DNA from: Theocolax elegans
Lineage: Eukaryota > Arthropoda > Insecta > Hymenoptera > Cerocephalidae
Length of the DNA: 64,000 nt
Assembly (NCBI GenBank): GCA_026168455.1
Contig: CM047427.1
Location: forward strand, 87,946,670 to 88,010,669
Direction: 5' to 3'
Shown here: positions 46,750-60,086 of the stretch, piece by piece
Layout of the letters: the number at the start of each line of letters is the position of its first letter
How positions within the stretch are numbered: position 1 is the stretch's first letter
The notes under the pieces: model-generated
Database searches by the model: none
Seen by the model: the letters and a program-made list of their open reading frames with translations, nothing else
Told to the model about the DNA's origin: nothing
Translations under genes and position numbers: made by a program

Positions 46750-49700
46750 GTAAGTGCGTCTCGTCTGAGTTAGTCCATAAATTGCTCAATCTTGAAACTT
46801 TTGCGCCACATTACCAAACTAGTCGAATTATCAATCACGAATTCAATTAATGTGTGTACGCGTAGACCTCTCGTTCCTCGTGTAACGTAGACAAATTTCG
46901 CGTGTATACTGATTATTATCGATCGGTACATTCGATCATATATTATCCCCGCACATATCGATCGATCACGAACAAAAATAATCCATGTGAGAAAGTATAT
47001 GGTATTAACGAATAATAAAAAATTATAATGTATAATAAAATAACGAAATGTTGAATTGTTTGCGGTAATTCAAAATTTGGAATAATCGATTAATTAAAAC
47101 GTATAATCTAAGTAAGAACGAATAAATGGAAAATCCCGAATGACATTGATAAATTTTGTCATGCGTCAAACTTTCTCTATGATGTGGCGATACGTAGTAC
47201 GTAACTTATTACCGTTACGTTACCGTATTATCTCGCAGTCCCCATTGTTACATCTTGACGCAAAGTAACAATCGTAATATACATGGTAGATACATAACAC
47301 ACGTTACAAATTCGTATGTGTGACTTTGAATCTCTCGGTCAATGTTTTCGATAGGGTGTACACGTAGTCGCTAATACTTTCTCTGCCCGCGGCTCGATCA
47401 AATCGTTTCCGGTCCCGCACAATGTTTTTTTTAACTTCGCTCGCCGAAAAAAAAATGTTATATAGGCTTTCTTACGATACGTTTGCGTAATGTTGACGAA
47501 AAACCCGGTGTTACGTGTATAGGGGACCCTTCTTCGAAAAGTAAGAAAAAAAACGAGTTTGGAAAATCACGGTGGAATTTTTGGTTGGTATCGTCGTGCA
47601 CGCTTCGGATTTCACTAAATATTCATATACGTATTTGCTTTTTAGAATGGTGTTGTGAAAGTTATTACACGATGTGATTGTAAACAAATTTTACTTCAAT
47701 ATTTACGATAATTTTTTAGAAAATATTACGATAACGGACATGTGCTTTTTCTTTTATATACGTTAAAAATAGGTATAGAAATAATTTCCAGGCTTATATC
47801 TATATAGAAAAAAAATAAGCACGCCGCAATGCGTATTTTTTTGTTACCTATACTTTCAACAAATATCCCAATAATTTTTCTCTTCACTCATTTTATACTC
47901 ATTACTGTGTAATATACTTGTTAGTAAGAAAGAAAATAGACAGCATCGAAGCCTGAGAACAATAAGAAACAATCGATAATAAAAATCTGTAGGCAGAAGC
48001 GCATCCTATTGCATCTAACGCTCGTACAGAAACAACTCGCGGGGAAGCTGCACGAAGCAAACGTATATAGACTTGCGCAAGTTACTCGATGTTTCCGGCG
48101 CTCTCTCGCTATAATCTTGCAAAATATATTAACAAATTTTATTTATTTTTTTTACTATTGCATTTGTTTTAAATTATTACAATTTAATAAAATTAATTCG
48201 ACAGTAGATTAAAATGAGTCTTGGTAAATCAAACGAGGTGTATTAATTATTCGTAACAAAGTGCGAAATAAAATGTCTGAGGGTTTATTTTGAAATTGCA
48301 TGTATAAACGTACAATGGAATTATTTTGTCGATAAAATATGCATTAAGGAAATAAGAATTTCTAGAACGCTTTTGTTTAAATAATTTGTTGAATAAGATA
48401 TCTATAGCAGTTACATTGCAATATAAAAGCAATTCTGCAGCTTTATCAACAATGTAATATTAAACTGTGTCACATTTAATATTCAGAATCTCTAGTAATA
48501 AATTCAATTTTTTATTAAATTTAGTTTATACTTTTTTTCTTTTCAAATAGTTTAAATCATTGCATGTCTATTGAAGTTTAATTATCGTTTTTAAAATTCT
48601 TGCACTATGCCGAAACCTAGACGGACGTTTATAAACGACGACCAGTTTGAAATGTATTATTACAATACTCTAAATATTACATGTATAAGTACAAATATAT
48701 TTGCAATCGTATAAAACCTATCTACATATATTCTAGAACAATCGATTGTTATTAATCGATCGTAAGTAAGAAATGGTACAATTACCAACATCAGGTATTT
48801 TCCATATTTAAAATTTCTAAATTTCCGTGTTAAGTGATAATTATATTCAACGTTGACTATCAGTTTGTACGAGATCGCGACAAAACCTACAGCTAAAAAT
48901 TGTAGCTTTTGTTGTCAGCAATCGATCGCGATCAACGGGGTACGCCTATGATCTATTGATAAAAATTGCGCATCAATACAATCAATTGGTATTGTATTAT
49001 ATGCATTGTACTCGTGCGCATTTGATTATTCCAAGTTAAAACGACCATAGCGTAGAGAAAAAGTAAAAAAGAATGAAGTTATTGAATGTATAACGACGGA
49101 CATTGAAGTGGACCCGTGCAACCGGCGTACGTAAGAAAGGGATGAGGTCGGGTTCGCGCGCGAGCAGAGACCTAGATTTCATTTTCGTTGATGAGCTTGG
49201 CTCGGTTCCAGAGACCCCCTATCCCCCAACTAAATATACTCTTTCTCTTTTTCCTCTCTCCATCTCGCACCGGTACATGTATATATAGTCCTCAAAATGC
49301 ATCTAACTCCGCTTTTTTTTTATTTAAACCGCGGATATATGTCATATAATCATTTTGGTATCACAGTTTTCGAAGGTAAAATTAAATTAATTTGTATATT
49401 AAAGAATTATACAGTATGGTAAATACGCTCAACATCGTTAATTTAAATTATTTACTAACCGATATTGACTTTCCTAATAAAATTTGTATGTGCAAGCTAA
49501 TTGAAAGAACAAAAAAAGCCAGCATTTTTAATTTAACATTGACACAAATAAAAAAATCACCCGAGCTAATATGTATATATATATACATTGCTCCTCCCTT
49601 TTCCTCTCCGAGTTCGATTTTTTTTTCGTTGAGGACGCGTGCATTTCGAAAGCGTCGTAATCAATCTTACTGATTTAGCCAGCATACTTTTCATCGCACC

Positions 49701-51245
49701 ACAATTGTCACCTAATCAAACGCCGACGAGAGCCGCATGCAGACGATACTCACCTTGAGCGACTTTATGCGTCTCACCTAACGACGTTATTGACTAAACG
49801 ATTGAAAAAAAAAGGATTGAAAATTTATTTATTCTATGTTGTATACATAATTACGTTCTTATAATTAATTATAATCACTTGGATTAATATATTAAATTGC
49901 AAAATTTTCTTACGATTTTAAAAAGCTATAACATTAAAAATTTAAATACTTACATATATACCTATAGTTTATTTCGTATAAAAAGCATGAAATACACAAA
50001 CTCAACAAATATTCTCCTTACGACGCATACGTGACAAGTAACGCGCATCACCAAACTTTTCCAACAATTCGTATTATAGATACACATAAAAGTATACATT
50101 AAGATAGTGTTAAGGAAGAGAATGTTTCTTTAACGAAGCTAGCTAGAATTGTTTTGATTGTATACGAAAGTCTCATTGAAAATATGTATAGTGTCGATTG
50201 TGTATCAGTGTGCGACGTTTGTAGAAAGTCTTTCTGTGGTGCCCTTAATATTTAGCCGTATTGGTGAAACAGCAGCTTCCGACCCCCTAGGATGAGCTCT
50301 CAACACCCACACCGGGATCGTAAATTACGCACAGGTAGAACACGCAGGTATAATAGTATAATAGTAGCTCGCTATATAGATAGGTATAGATGCGCGGTCA
50401 TTGAGACAACGAACGGGTTGCGCGAGAAAGAGAGGCCCGTTACTTAATTTACGACGCCGGAAACTCAACGAGCATTACGGTCTCTCCAAGAGAACCAAAC
50501 TGTGTTTCCTTCGACACCTGGTGCTCACTAGTTTATTTTTTTTTCTTAGATAATTTGACTGACATATTGTGTTATACGTCTGAAAAGAGGATGTTTTCAA
50601 CGACAACATTTTCTTGCGTTAAATTAAACACTGGTAAATAATTGTTTAACATTGTAGAAACAAAGTAAAGGTAGAAAAATGTCTTTACAGTCGCGGATTT
50701 TACCCAGTTTCGTTAGTTACAGGCCAGTACCAATATTTAATACTTTTACACAAGCATTACATCACGTCAATTAACCGAACGAGACAGCGAAAGCAAAAAA
50801 TAAGATATCATTAAACGTCGACTAAAGAATGTTTTTAATATATATAATAAAATTATATCTATATACACCTGACCCATTCGATTGGAGTGAAATTTTATTT
50901 TTCGAAATTTACCATTGAATACATTAAATTATAACAATCGCGATAAAGATAAATATTAAAGATGGGAAATATAGGTAGAGAGAATGGGAAACGGGTTGTT
51001 TTCCTACACTTTTGTATCACCGTCTATGGAAAAATGATTCTCCCGGTGGTGCATCGAAATACTCGAAGGTGCATAGTGGGGGAAGCCCCGTGGCGCAGTG
51101 CCTGCGCGAAGTCTTCATATACATATACTTGAGAATCGAGAGTCGCTTTCACGGATTGCACAACCGAGCGCTCGCGCGCGCCTTCGAGCACTCGGAGAGA
51201 GAATATTTTTGCTGGGATGAAGTATGGAGGAAAAAAAATTGAACG

Positions 51246-51246
<1 letters not shown>

Positions 51247-51284
<38 letters not shown>
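51247..51284. repeat. (GA)n tract
   Basis: A GA run of 38 bp beside a GC-rich spot. Confidence 0.9.
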
Positions 51285-51287
<3 letters not shown>

Positions 51288-53057
51288 ACATTTCAGTTTT
51301 TAGACGGTAGTGTATATAGACAGTGGTTCCAAGTATCTCGTCTGATGTTCTCTTCATTCGGGATGTTTGGTTTCAATTAATTTTACATTATATGCTTATA
51401 ACTGGATTTTTTTAAATACACGATGAAAATTCGTTGGTTTTCACGGGTTAATTACGCGAGTTTACATTTGATACGCCGATGAAGTTGAGAGAGAAAGTAG
51501 GAAATTGTAGTTATCGAATGAGAAGTGTATACTTGACTTCGAAAATTTTTAATTACCGTAGATATATTGGATTTTTCGAAATTTTATAGACTCAACATTT
51601 TATTCGTTGATTTTGAGATTAAGCAGAAGAGATACCGTGGTGTGTCTATTCATTTATGCATTGATTTATAAAGTTATATACTTAAGTTTTATACCATCTG
51701 TTAATACAACTGTAATTTTATATACCTATACTTGGAAAATTTGTATGGGAATATACAGGTATTTCAAGATTAAAATAAAATTCCGTTGATAATTTAGAGA
51801 AAAATGAAACATTTCATAGAATTATCACGGAAATATAATGTTACTCATAAATATAGAATTATTTAGAAGAATTAATCGATAACATTTAGAAAGGAATATT
51901 AAGTATGAATGTTTTATTTCGTTAAACAGTTATAATAAAAAATATTTATTGGTGTATAAACAGTCTTGAAATAATCGATTACATCGATTTTCATCGTGCT
52001 ACAACTGATAAAGTAGAATAAATTTTATAAAAATTTTCAAAGAGAGAACGACGTATAATTATAAATTTTCCTATATCTTCGTATGGTATGGATAATGGAC
52101 AAAAGAAAACTCTTACCTAATTTAGATATGAATGAAGAAAGCAACAAGAATTTAAAATGATAAAAAAAAGAACATCCCTCAAATCAGTGATCACGAAAAA
52201 GTGAGGTATTGGTGCCGATTTACGGGCAACCTTATTTAGTTTCGAGTAAACGCAGAAAATGTTCATTAATAATTCCGTGAACGAGCGTTCAACAACTATA
52301 TAGTATACGTGTATAGGCGAAAAAAAGCGTTACCAGCAGCTTACTTAACGGGACTTGCGCAAACGTATACGAAGAATACGAAATTGAATGAGTCACTTGT
52401 TTTAATTTGGGAATCTCGTTTTGCATATCCGAAAATCAATTTCGTTCACGAATATTGGTTCAAACTTGAAGCAAACAAACAAGTATTGAATGTACAATGT
52501 GCCCATTTACACATATATATTGCTCGAGCAATTTGACTTTTGAGTTTGCTAATATTATTTATTCAGGTAATTAAATCGTTTATTTAACGATTCGTCGTAG
52601 AATGGTAAGAATAATTGTTAAAAAATAAAATTTGAACGGTATGAAAAGTTTGAAAACCCTGCGAGCATCTCGCGTACACGAATTTTTTTCGGTAGCGCTA
52701 AAAATAAAGGATGTACTTGTCAAACATCTCTCGGTTATTTTCTGCATATGCAGCACAGCGCAGCACACGCGCGCGCGATGATTGACCCGCGGTTCGCGCG
52801 TTTTATCGTTCGCGTCCGGCAATCGTGCTGCTCTTCATTATATTTTTTCCCCGCCTTTTCAGAGTTTGTTGAATGGGCAATCGAAGAGAAATAAAGAGAA
52901 GGGGAACAGAGAGACACAAACGTTATCGGACGCGTGTTATTGACCCCCCTCGCAGTGTACTGTGAGGTGCACTAACGACATAAGTCTGTGCATTTTTTCT
53001 TTTTCGAGGAAATTTCAAACCGATTAGTCAGATAGTCGAGTAATACATTTATAAACC

Positions 53058-53151
53058 TGTCGATCACTTGTATATATATACACACCACATATATATATAT
53101 AGATCACTCGTGTGTATATAGATATATATATATATATATACATATATATAG
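53058..53151. repeat. TA-rich tract with duplicated unit
   Basis: Alternating TA runs joined by two related units, GATCACTTGTATATATA (from 53062) and GATCACTCGTGTGTATATA (from 53102), suggesting a local tandem duplication that has diverged. Confidence 0.7.
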
Positions 53152-54221
53152 GAGAATAAGAAAATTTAATTAAGGGCTTTCTGCAGTGTATTATATTGGG
53201 TTGGCATTTGATTTGTTTATCAAATTTATTTTCACATCGGGCATAGTATATTTTTACATTTTTCCTTATAAATTGTTTAAAAGAGCGGTCGCGTAAGCGT
53301 CTCGCACAATTTTAACCAGAATAGACGATTAAAGATACAAGATACTACAGTTATTTCTTAATTAACTCGAGTGCATCGCACGTATCCTAAAACTAAATTT
53401 AAAATCTCTGAAAGTCTGACTCAATTTAAAAACGTAACCCAGACTTTCACAAGTAAAACTCGACATCGGCAAGCACTTTTCATTCACACGTAATTCATTT
53501 CAACAGAGAAAATCATATTCTTTATCAATCAACTAATATACAATTTCTCTTATGATTAACTAATATAACAAACAAGAAATATAATACTTGGTAAATTAAT
53601 CATACATATATAAAATCGTGCAATAATGTGAAAGAAAGTAAAGAACCAATTACTTTGAGAATGAATCTTTCAAAAAAAAAGCATCGAAGAAGACGAGATT
53701 CGCGACTGCGCTTTGGTTCCTCTTCGTTCGTTCGTTTTTTTTTTTCCTTTGGAGGCGTCGGTTTGACGCGTTCATAACTGTACACTACTTCGGTGAATGA
53801 CCGAAATGGGCCTCGAAAAAAAAAGTATCGAGCTTTGATTTTTTTCCATTTGGACGTATACACGCGGGAAAAGGCCCGTTTACGTTTACAGATCAATCTC
53901 ATCAATCTTATGCATGTCAAATTAATAACATTTCTTTCTTTAAAAAATCCATAGATAGATTACATCAAGTTATTTTTATACACGTAGACGCGATAATCTT
54001 ATGCACTTACTCTCTCGTGTTACCAGTGAATGAGAAAAATACGTCTTCTTTAGTCCATGAATTAGGGCAAAACATTCGATAACTACAACATTATAATTCA
54101 ATCACGGCAAATTAACTAATTCCTAGAAATGCAGCTCGACCCGCGTGCATGCATAGTTAATTAATATCGAAACCATAAGTCGTGATCTATACACACATGA
54201 ATATGCATACGCGCGAGCACG

Positions 54222-54250
54222 CCTCTCTCTCTCTCTCTCTCTGTGTGTAT
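54222..54250. repeat. (CT)n then (GT)n tract
   Basis: CT run grading into GT steps. Confidence 0.85.
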
Positions 54251-54422
54251 GTGTATACATGTAAAAACGTATTAATAATTTGAACGATAAAATTGAATCG
54301 AAGCGAGGTATAAAATCGGGCAAAGTCATAGGTAAAATACCTGACGACGCTCATAGCCGGGAGGCGACTTGCTATGCGCTATAGTCGGAGTTCATTGACA
54401 TCGACGACGCGGCGGTACTTAC

Positions 54423-54466
54423 CATCTCTCTCGCTCTTTCGCGAGCGCCCGCGAGATAACTGTAAT
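54423..54466 (-). other. Antisense 44-bp exon-like segment
   Basis: On the minus strand a good acceptor (CCTTTTTTTTCGACAG) and a consensus donor (GAGATG then GTAAGT) bracket 44 bp open in all three frames, for example DYSYLAGARERAREM in phase 1. It could be an exon of an antisense gene or lncRNA, or chance in purine-rich DNA. No partner exon is known. Confidence 0.2.
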
Positions 54467-55336
54467 CTGTCGAAAAAAAAGGAACGGTTGGGGAAACGCC
54501 AAAACCAGCGGCTTTCTCAGAACGGGCCTGCCTCTTTCTTGCCTCGTGTACACGCGTAAAAATCATTAAAATGCATACAATGTGGAAAAAGGTGTAATAT
54601 GTGAGTTGATTTTGTATTATCTGATCTTTCAAACAGTTGGAAAATTTTTCAACGAAAAGAGTTCAATCTCTTTCTTTTTAATTACTAGAGAATTTACGTG
54701 TGAAAAGTAATTTCAGACAGCTTTCTGGATGCTTTAAAGATTTTTCTCACTTTTTCAAGTTAATTTCTAGTAGAAATTCAAATTCAAACTATTTTTAAGA
54801 TAATCAACTAGCCATTATTTTAAAATAAAGAAAATATGCCAGAATGGCTAGTTTCGATTTAAATATAATAAAATTTCAAAAATTTCTACGAAATAATAAT
54901 TAAAAAATAATTAATTATAAAGTGATATTGTATATACACGTAATTTACTATAGGAAACAAAATTAGTAATGTAACATAATATACAGAATATATTTTACTA
55001 AATTAATTGTAAATTGTTGGAGAAATTAAAAATAAGGGAAAATAAGAAAAGTTACATAATAAAAGTATCAATAATTCAGGTATCGACCGATCCCACATTT
55101 ATAATCCATGTAACTAACACTCCCACGTACATTATCATACGCGCATCGTTATTCTCGTCCATTGTCACGAAAGATTCCCCCGCGAACGGGAATCGATCTA
55201 TAAAAGACTGCGCGCGGTCCTAACGGTATAACCAAACGCGATGTTGGGCCTCATGTTCGTACGTATATATATATATATATACATATCGAATGTCGGAACG
55301 GCCACATTTACCGCTAGGCCCCCGGAAACTTTTTTG

Positions 55337-55416
55337 CCCCCCCCCCTTCACCAGTTCTTATTCACGATTTTTTTTCTTCTTTCTCTCTCCGTCTCTTTCC
55401 CGTCATTAAAAAGGGA

Positions 55417-55475
<59 letters not shown>
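55337..55475. repeat. C11 run and long (GA)n tract
   Basis: An uninterrupted C run at 55337-55347 and, 75 bp on, a GA tract of about 54 bp (55422-55475), the longest in the window. Both are prone to assembly error. Confidence 0.88.
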
Positions 55476-55476
<1 letters not shown>

Positions 55477-56523
55477 ACGCATGTACGAGACGACCCAAAA
55501 GGCGGAGGAGTAAAGAAAGAGAGAAGGTCATATTGTTGCATCCCTTGGGTAGGCAGGTATACACAGGTTATATATACAATTACACGGATCTTGAGGGATC
55601 CTTTCTGCCAGTGTATACGTGTGTGTATACAGAGAGAGGTTTTGGTTTTATATTATATGCATTTATCGGCCGAAATGAAAAGTAAGACTTCGTTTACTCG
55701 ATACCATGACAATTTCGTGATCGTTCGATGTATCAAGATTCTCTTTGATTTTCATGTTCCTTTTTTTGTAGTGACGATCGGTTGAAAAATTAGTATAGGT
55801 AAGCACGTGCGCGATCGAATTCAGGTACCTAATTTTTTATTGCGTTCTCAACGAACTTTTTGCAGCAAATTAACTTTTTAGCAATCTAGTTTTAGTATGT
55901 TTCAAAATATAATGTTAAATTTGTTTAATATTTGTACGAAAAAAATAATTAAAACTTGATGAAAGCAATATATAATAAATTATAACAATAATTCGATATA
56001 TACTGGAAATGCTTCGTAATTTCCAAAAATACGAAATCACAGATCGTGCAGTCAACGATTCTGAATATAATTAAAGTTACACTCGGATGGGTTTGTGCAT
56101 ATATGTAGAAATCGAAGTTGTATAAAAAAGGAAGGGAAAATAAAGTAAATAGAAGAAAACAATTGGTGCAAGAGTGAGAGAGAGAGAGAGACGACCTACT
56201 AATATAGAAATAAATAAATAAATAAACATGGATAAAAGAAGGGAAGAGAGAAGGAAAGCCTGTAAAGTGTTTGCGACGGGACCATTGGCCTGCCATTCAA
56301 CGAATCCGGGCGCGCGGCCAACGCGCGGACAGGGTCGTAAAGTATTTCGGAAGGCGCGCGTACATAAATGCTGGTCAATTATCGCGACCGCTTGCGGATA
56401 CGGACCGAACGTATATATACCGTAGGGAGAAAGAAAGAGAAGGAAAGACCCTTCGTGAGGATTTCGATCAACTTTTACGACGTTGACTCCCCTGCGTTAC
56501 TTTGCTTTGACCGATTTTTCGGT

Positions 56524-56549
56524 CGCTCTCTCTCTCTCCCTCTCTCTCT
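56524..56549. repeat. (CT)n tract
   Basis: CT run with one CCC interruption. Confidence 0.85.
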
Positions 56550-58131
56550 GTGGAGATCTTGAATATATTTAAATGCAGTGTCTATATGCACCCGTAGAAA
56601 GGTACTACTACTATTACTTGTATGCGAATTAAATTGTGATTTAATCAAATGCAAGTGCGAGCAAATTTGGAGTAAAGTATTTTAAATTAGTCATACATAG
56701 ACTTATTTTATCAAATTGATAAAATATCAGTTACATCGATCCAATTTTTTTATTTGTTTAACGAGCCGAAATTATTTTTAATTATATGTGTCAAGAAAAT
56801 TTGAAACTTAAAGCTGTTATTGAAATTATTATAACTATTTTTCCTTTTACATTATGAAAAAAAAACGAATTAATATTATTGTATTGTTAACTAAAATTCA
56901 TAAGTATTATTGTAAAATAATGACACGAATTTCATATTTCATTACGATTTTATTAAAATTGGATAAAGTTAAGGTACAATTATAGATTGTAAGCGATATT
57001 GATTACTCCGATTTGAAAATAATAAGCACAATTTAATTGAAAATTTTAGCTATATTATTTTTTTATTCAATTTATACCGTGTGAGAATTAAACAATTATA
57101 CGTTAAGATGAAATTATCCCAGTTTCTTTCGAAAATTCACGTCAATATTTTCCAAATTTAGTGCAAAACCAGGTCGCCAAAGTATTTTTGAAATAATTTT
57201 GTTAGACTGAAGTAATCCTATCGATCTTGTCAATAAAATGAATAAACGTCAATTTAAGTTAAAGATAAAAAACCAAAATCCATACACGAATTCTAAGGTT
57301 TTGTAAGTTGATTAACGGTAAACTACGTTACAATTTTCACAATTGTCTGAGACCAGTCATCAATACCCAAATGGAAATAAAAGTGTATACGAGCAACAAC
57401 AGAATCCAACCAGACAATTCTCGTACGAAGATTGAAAAAAATACGGACAGTTGAGAGGTTTAACGCGAAAGATCGAAACGGAAAAAATTTTGTATAAAAA
57501 GTTATTTAGTTTTCAAGAAAATGGGTGATGTTTTTATCAAGACTTTTTGGGGATATTAAGGAAAATACACGATTTTTCTTATTTATATCAAATTGTTTTC
57601 TTACTAAAGTCGTGAATTCTAATTATAAATGTAAGTGCCATGTCATAAATTACGTTTATTAATCCAATGAATACTTTTTTTAAACAAACATTTTAATTTT
57701 AATCACATATTGTAGTAAAAGTGAATAAGTGTCAAATATATCTAATGAATCTATAAAGTATACGATTCGTCAACTTATTTTTTTCATCAAATATAATGTA
57801 AAAAAAGACTGCATCTTTTAATAGATTTACATTTTGAATAAGGATTTAAAGATAATAAAATAACAATAATTCAACAATCTAATTGAAGTATCAAAAAAAC
57901 TTTTCGGTTTGAAATCTGTAGTTCAATCAAAATTAACCGAAAATGAATGTAGTGTAAACCTAGTAGAAAAGGCAATTAAAAACTTACCCCCGTGTAAATA
58001 AATGACCCTTAATGAAAAAATCCCATGACATAAACCCCCTCTCGAGTAATAGTAAAAATACAATGATTACTTTGTAGATAGTTCTATTCATCCCTCCCCT
58101 TCCTCCTATTTCTCTATCGATGATCTAGCCG

Positions 58132-58187
58132 TCCTCTCTCTCTCTCTCTCCCTTCCCTATAGACGAAGAACGAAGGCGCGCGCGCGC
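58132..58187. repeat. (CT)n tract and (CG)6 run
   Basis: A CT run at 58132-58151 followed by alternating GC at 58175-58187, a Z-DNA-type sequence, at the upstream edge of a GC-rich patch before the candidate exon at 58472. Confidence 0.85.
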
Positions 58188-58471
58188 AATTGATGGTGGG
58201 GCTTTACCCCGGTGGCCTGTCGGTTGCGCCAGTCAACCCAGAGCCACGGTCGCGCGCAAGTCGACTTGCTGCATTTTCCACCCGCCCAAATCGATGGCGC
58301 CGCCGGGAGTGTAAACACCTGTGATTGGGGGGTTGATAGAGGAAGCAACGGAGGAAGAGGGAGATTGATAAAGAGAAGGATAAAAGAGATAGAGATAGAG
58401 AGAAGGGTTGCAAGTGAAAGTGCGACGATGACCAATCTGTGATTGTTCTTTTTCTTTTTCTTTCGACAGTG

Positions 58472-58769
58472 TGTTGTGATTTTATTTTTTATTTTTGGTG
58501 GAACGGGCTTGTTGACATCGTCACTCTGACATCGGTGGGTAAATTTTCCTACCGGCTTCACGATTTCCCTTTTTCTTCGGTGGTGTGTTGGTGTTTGTTC
58601 GACGAATTTTTAAAACACGTTCAATTTAAAGTCAATGTGATCATTGTGATATCTGGAGATGGTGCAGATGTGCGAGCTCTTTATGTTTTCGAGATATTTC
58701 GATATACCGAAGGTGGTTTTTTTTTAATTTATAACGAGTAGATTGTACCGAAGATGGGGGTGCTTAAGG
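58472..58769 (+). CDS. Candidate exon with start MGVLK just before the donor
   Basis: A strong acceptor (TTTTTCTTTCGACAG) ends at 58471, and AAGG then GTAGGT marks a donor at 58770. ATG at 58754 (G at -3) gives MGVLK plus one base, phase 1 as in the other candidates. The 270 bases before it read open in phase 1 (FYFWWNGLVDIVTLTSVGK and on) to a TAG at 58739-58741, directly before the new ATG. I think this is leader sequence, but an unrecognised coding exon ending here cannot be excluded. Confidence 0.35.
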
Positions 58770-60045
58770 GTAGGTTGCACCATTTACATTTTACCGGTTT
58801 TTCTGAACAAAACTGTTATTAACGGTTGTCACGATGCGATTGACAGACTTTGCCGTAATTGGTTTTATCAACTTTAGATCTCCGAGCAGGGAACTATCTT
58901 ACCGGCATCCCGTTATTTCAACACTTTTTCTCATCTCATTTTTCTATCCGACAGCGCTGGAAGATAAGTTTATTAAAATACTCTAAAATCTTTGTCGGTG
59001 ACTTTATAATTGATTTCGATCTATTATACAAATAAATTAGTTTATCAAATCAAATAAATCAGTAAAATCAACTTTTATCAGCAATTTGTCCTAACTTTCT
59101 TGTATTTTTTGCATTTCCTGCGAAATTTCAACCGTTCCAATCACACTTTGCGCGTAAACACGGTATCAAAGGTGCCATAAGCACTTATGCCTTAATAAGG
59201 CAACAAAAAAGTGAAAGTGAAAGATATTTAATTTAAAGTTTTGCTTACTAAGGATAAAATTTGCGTTTGAAATGAATCTCGTTGAGATCGGAATTAGTTG
59301 CATTAAAACAACCGAATATTTGCTTTCGGATAAACGTAATAATACTGTACACGCATAAAGTTTATGAAACCGTTTATGTCAAAGTATCGTCATTAACTTC
59401 ACGTCAAGTTAATATGCAGTAAATATTACGAAACAATCTAAAAAGAAAAAGATTTTAAAATCAAAAGAAAAAAAACTACGTACAGTTTAAAGTGTATAGC
59501 TTACTTGCAGATCACGGAATCGTAGTTAGCAAACTTTAAACTATAGACTCGCATCGAACTTTAGATAATTTTTCTTTTTATGAGAACTATAATCAAACAG
59601 TAAATAAAACATCTGATTATACATGTGTTTGCAACTTACTTTAATAATTTTGTGGTAAAATTCATATACTTTAAGGCGATAGTGTAGTAGAATTTAAAGT
59701 CATCGAACTAGATGTACGATATATATTTAAATAAAGTATATTATATTAATAGACCCTAACAAAGTTGAACATTCTCATATTATGGCTCCCTTGTAGTACA
59801 ATACTTATATGCAGTTTGCATAAACAACAACTAGAAAGTTGTTAATAAAACTTTTTTTTTAAATTAGAACGCTACGTATTATTGCGAAAACGTAGCAATG
59901 CCGCGTGCATAAAATTAATAAGAAATCAAATTCGCATTGAAAACGTACATTTCGAATAGATCTGAAAGACAAAAGAAACATTTTAATTGTAACCCTATAA
60001 ACGACTCGTCTCCATACAAAATTCCAATGATCTCACGGTCTTGCG

Positions 60046-60086
<41 letters not shown>

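Larger units (their letters stand above)
46750..58471. other. Long non-coding stretch, putative intron
   Basis: AT-rich with GC-rich spots near 50280-50480, 51040-51190, 52740-52830, 54390-54560 and 56260-56420, most beside GA/CT tracts. A minus-strand donor-like pair occurs near 49750-49775. No recognisable exon; open frames lack domains or are repeat-driven. Confidence 0.5.
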
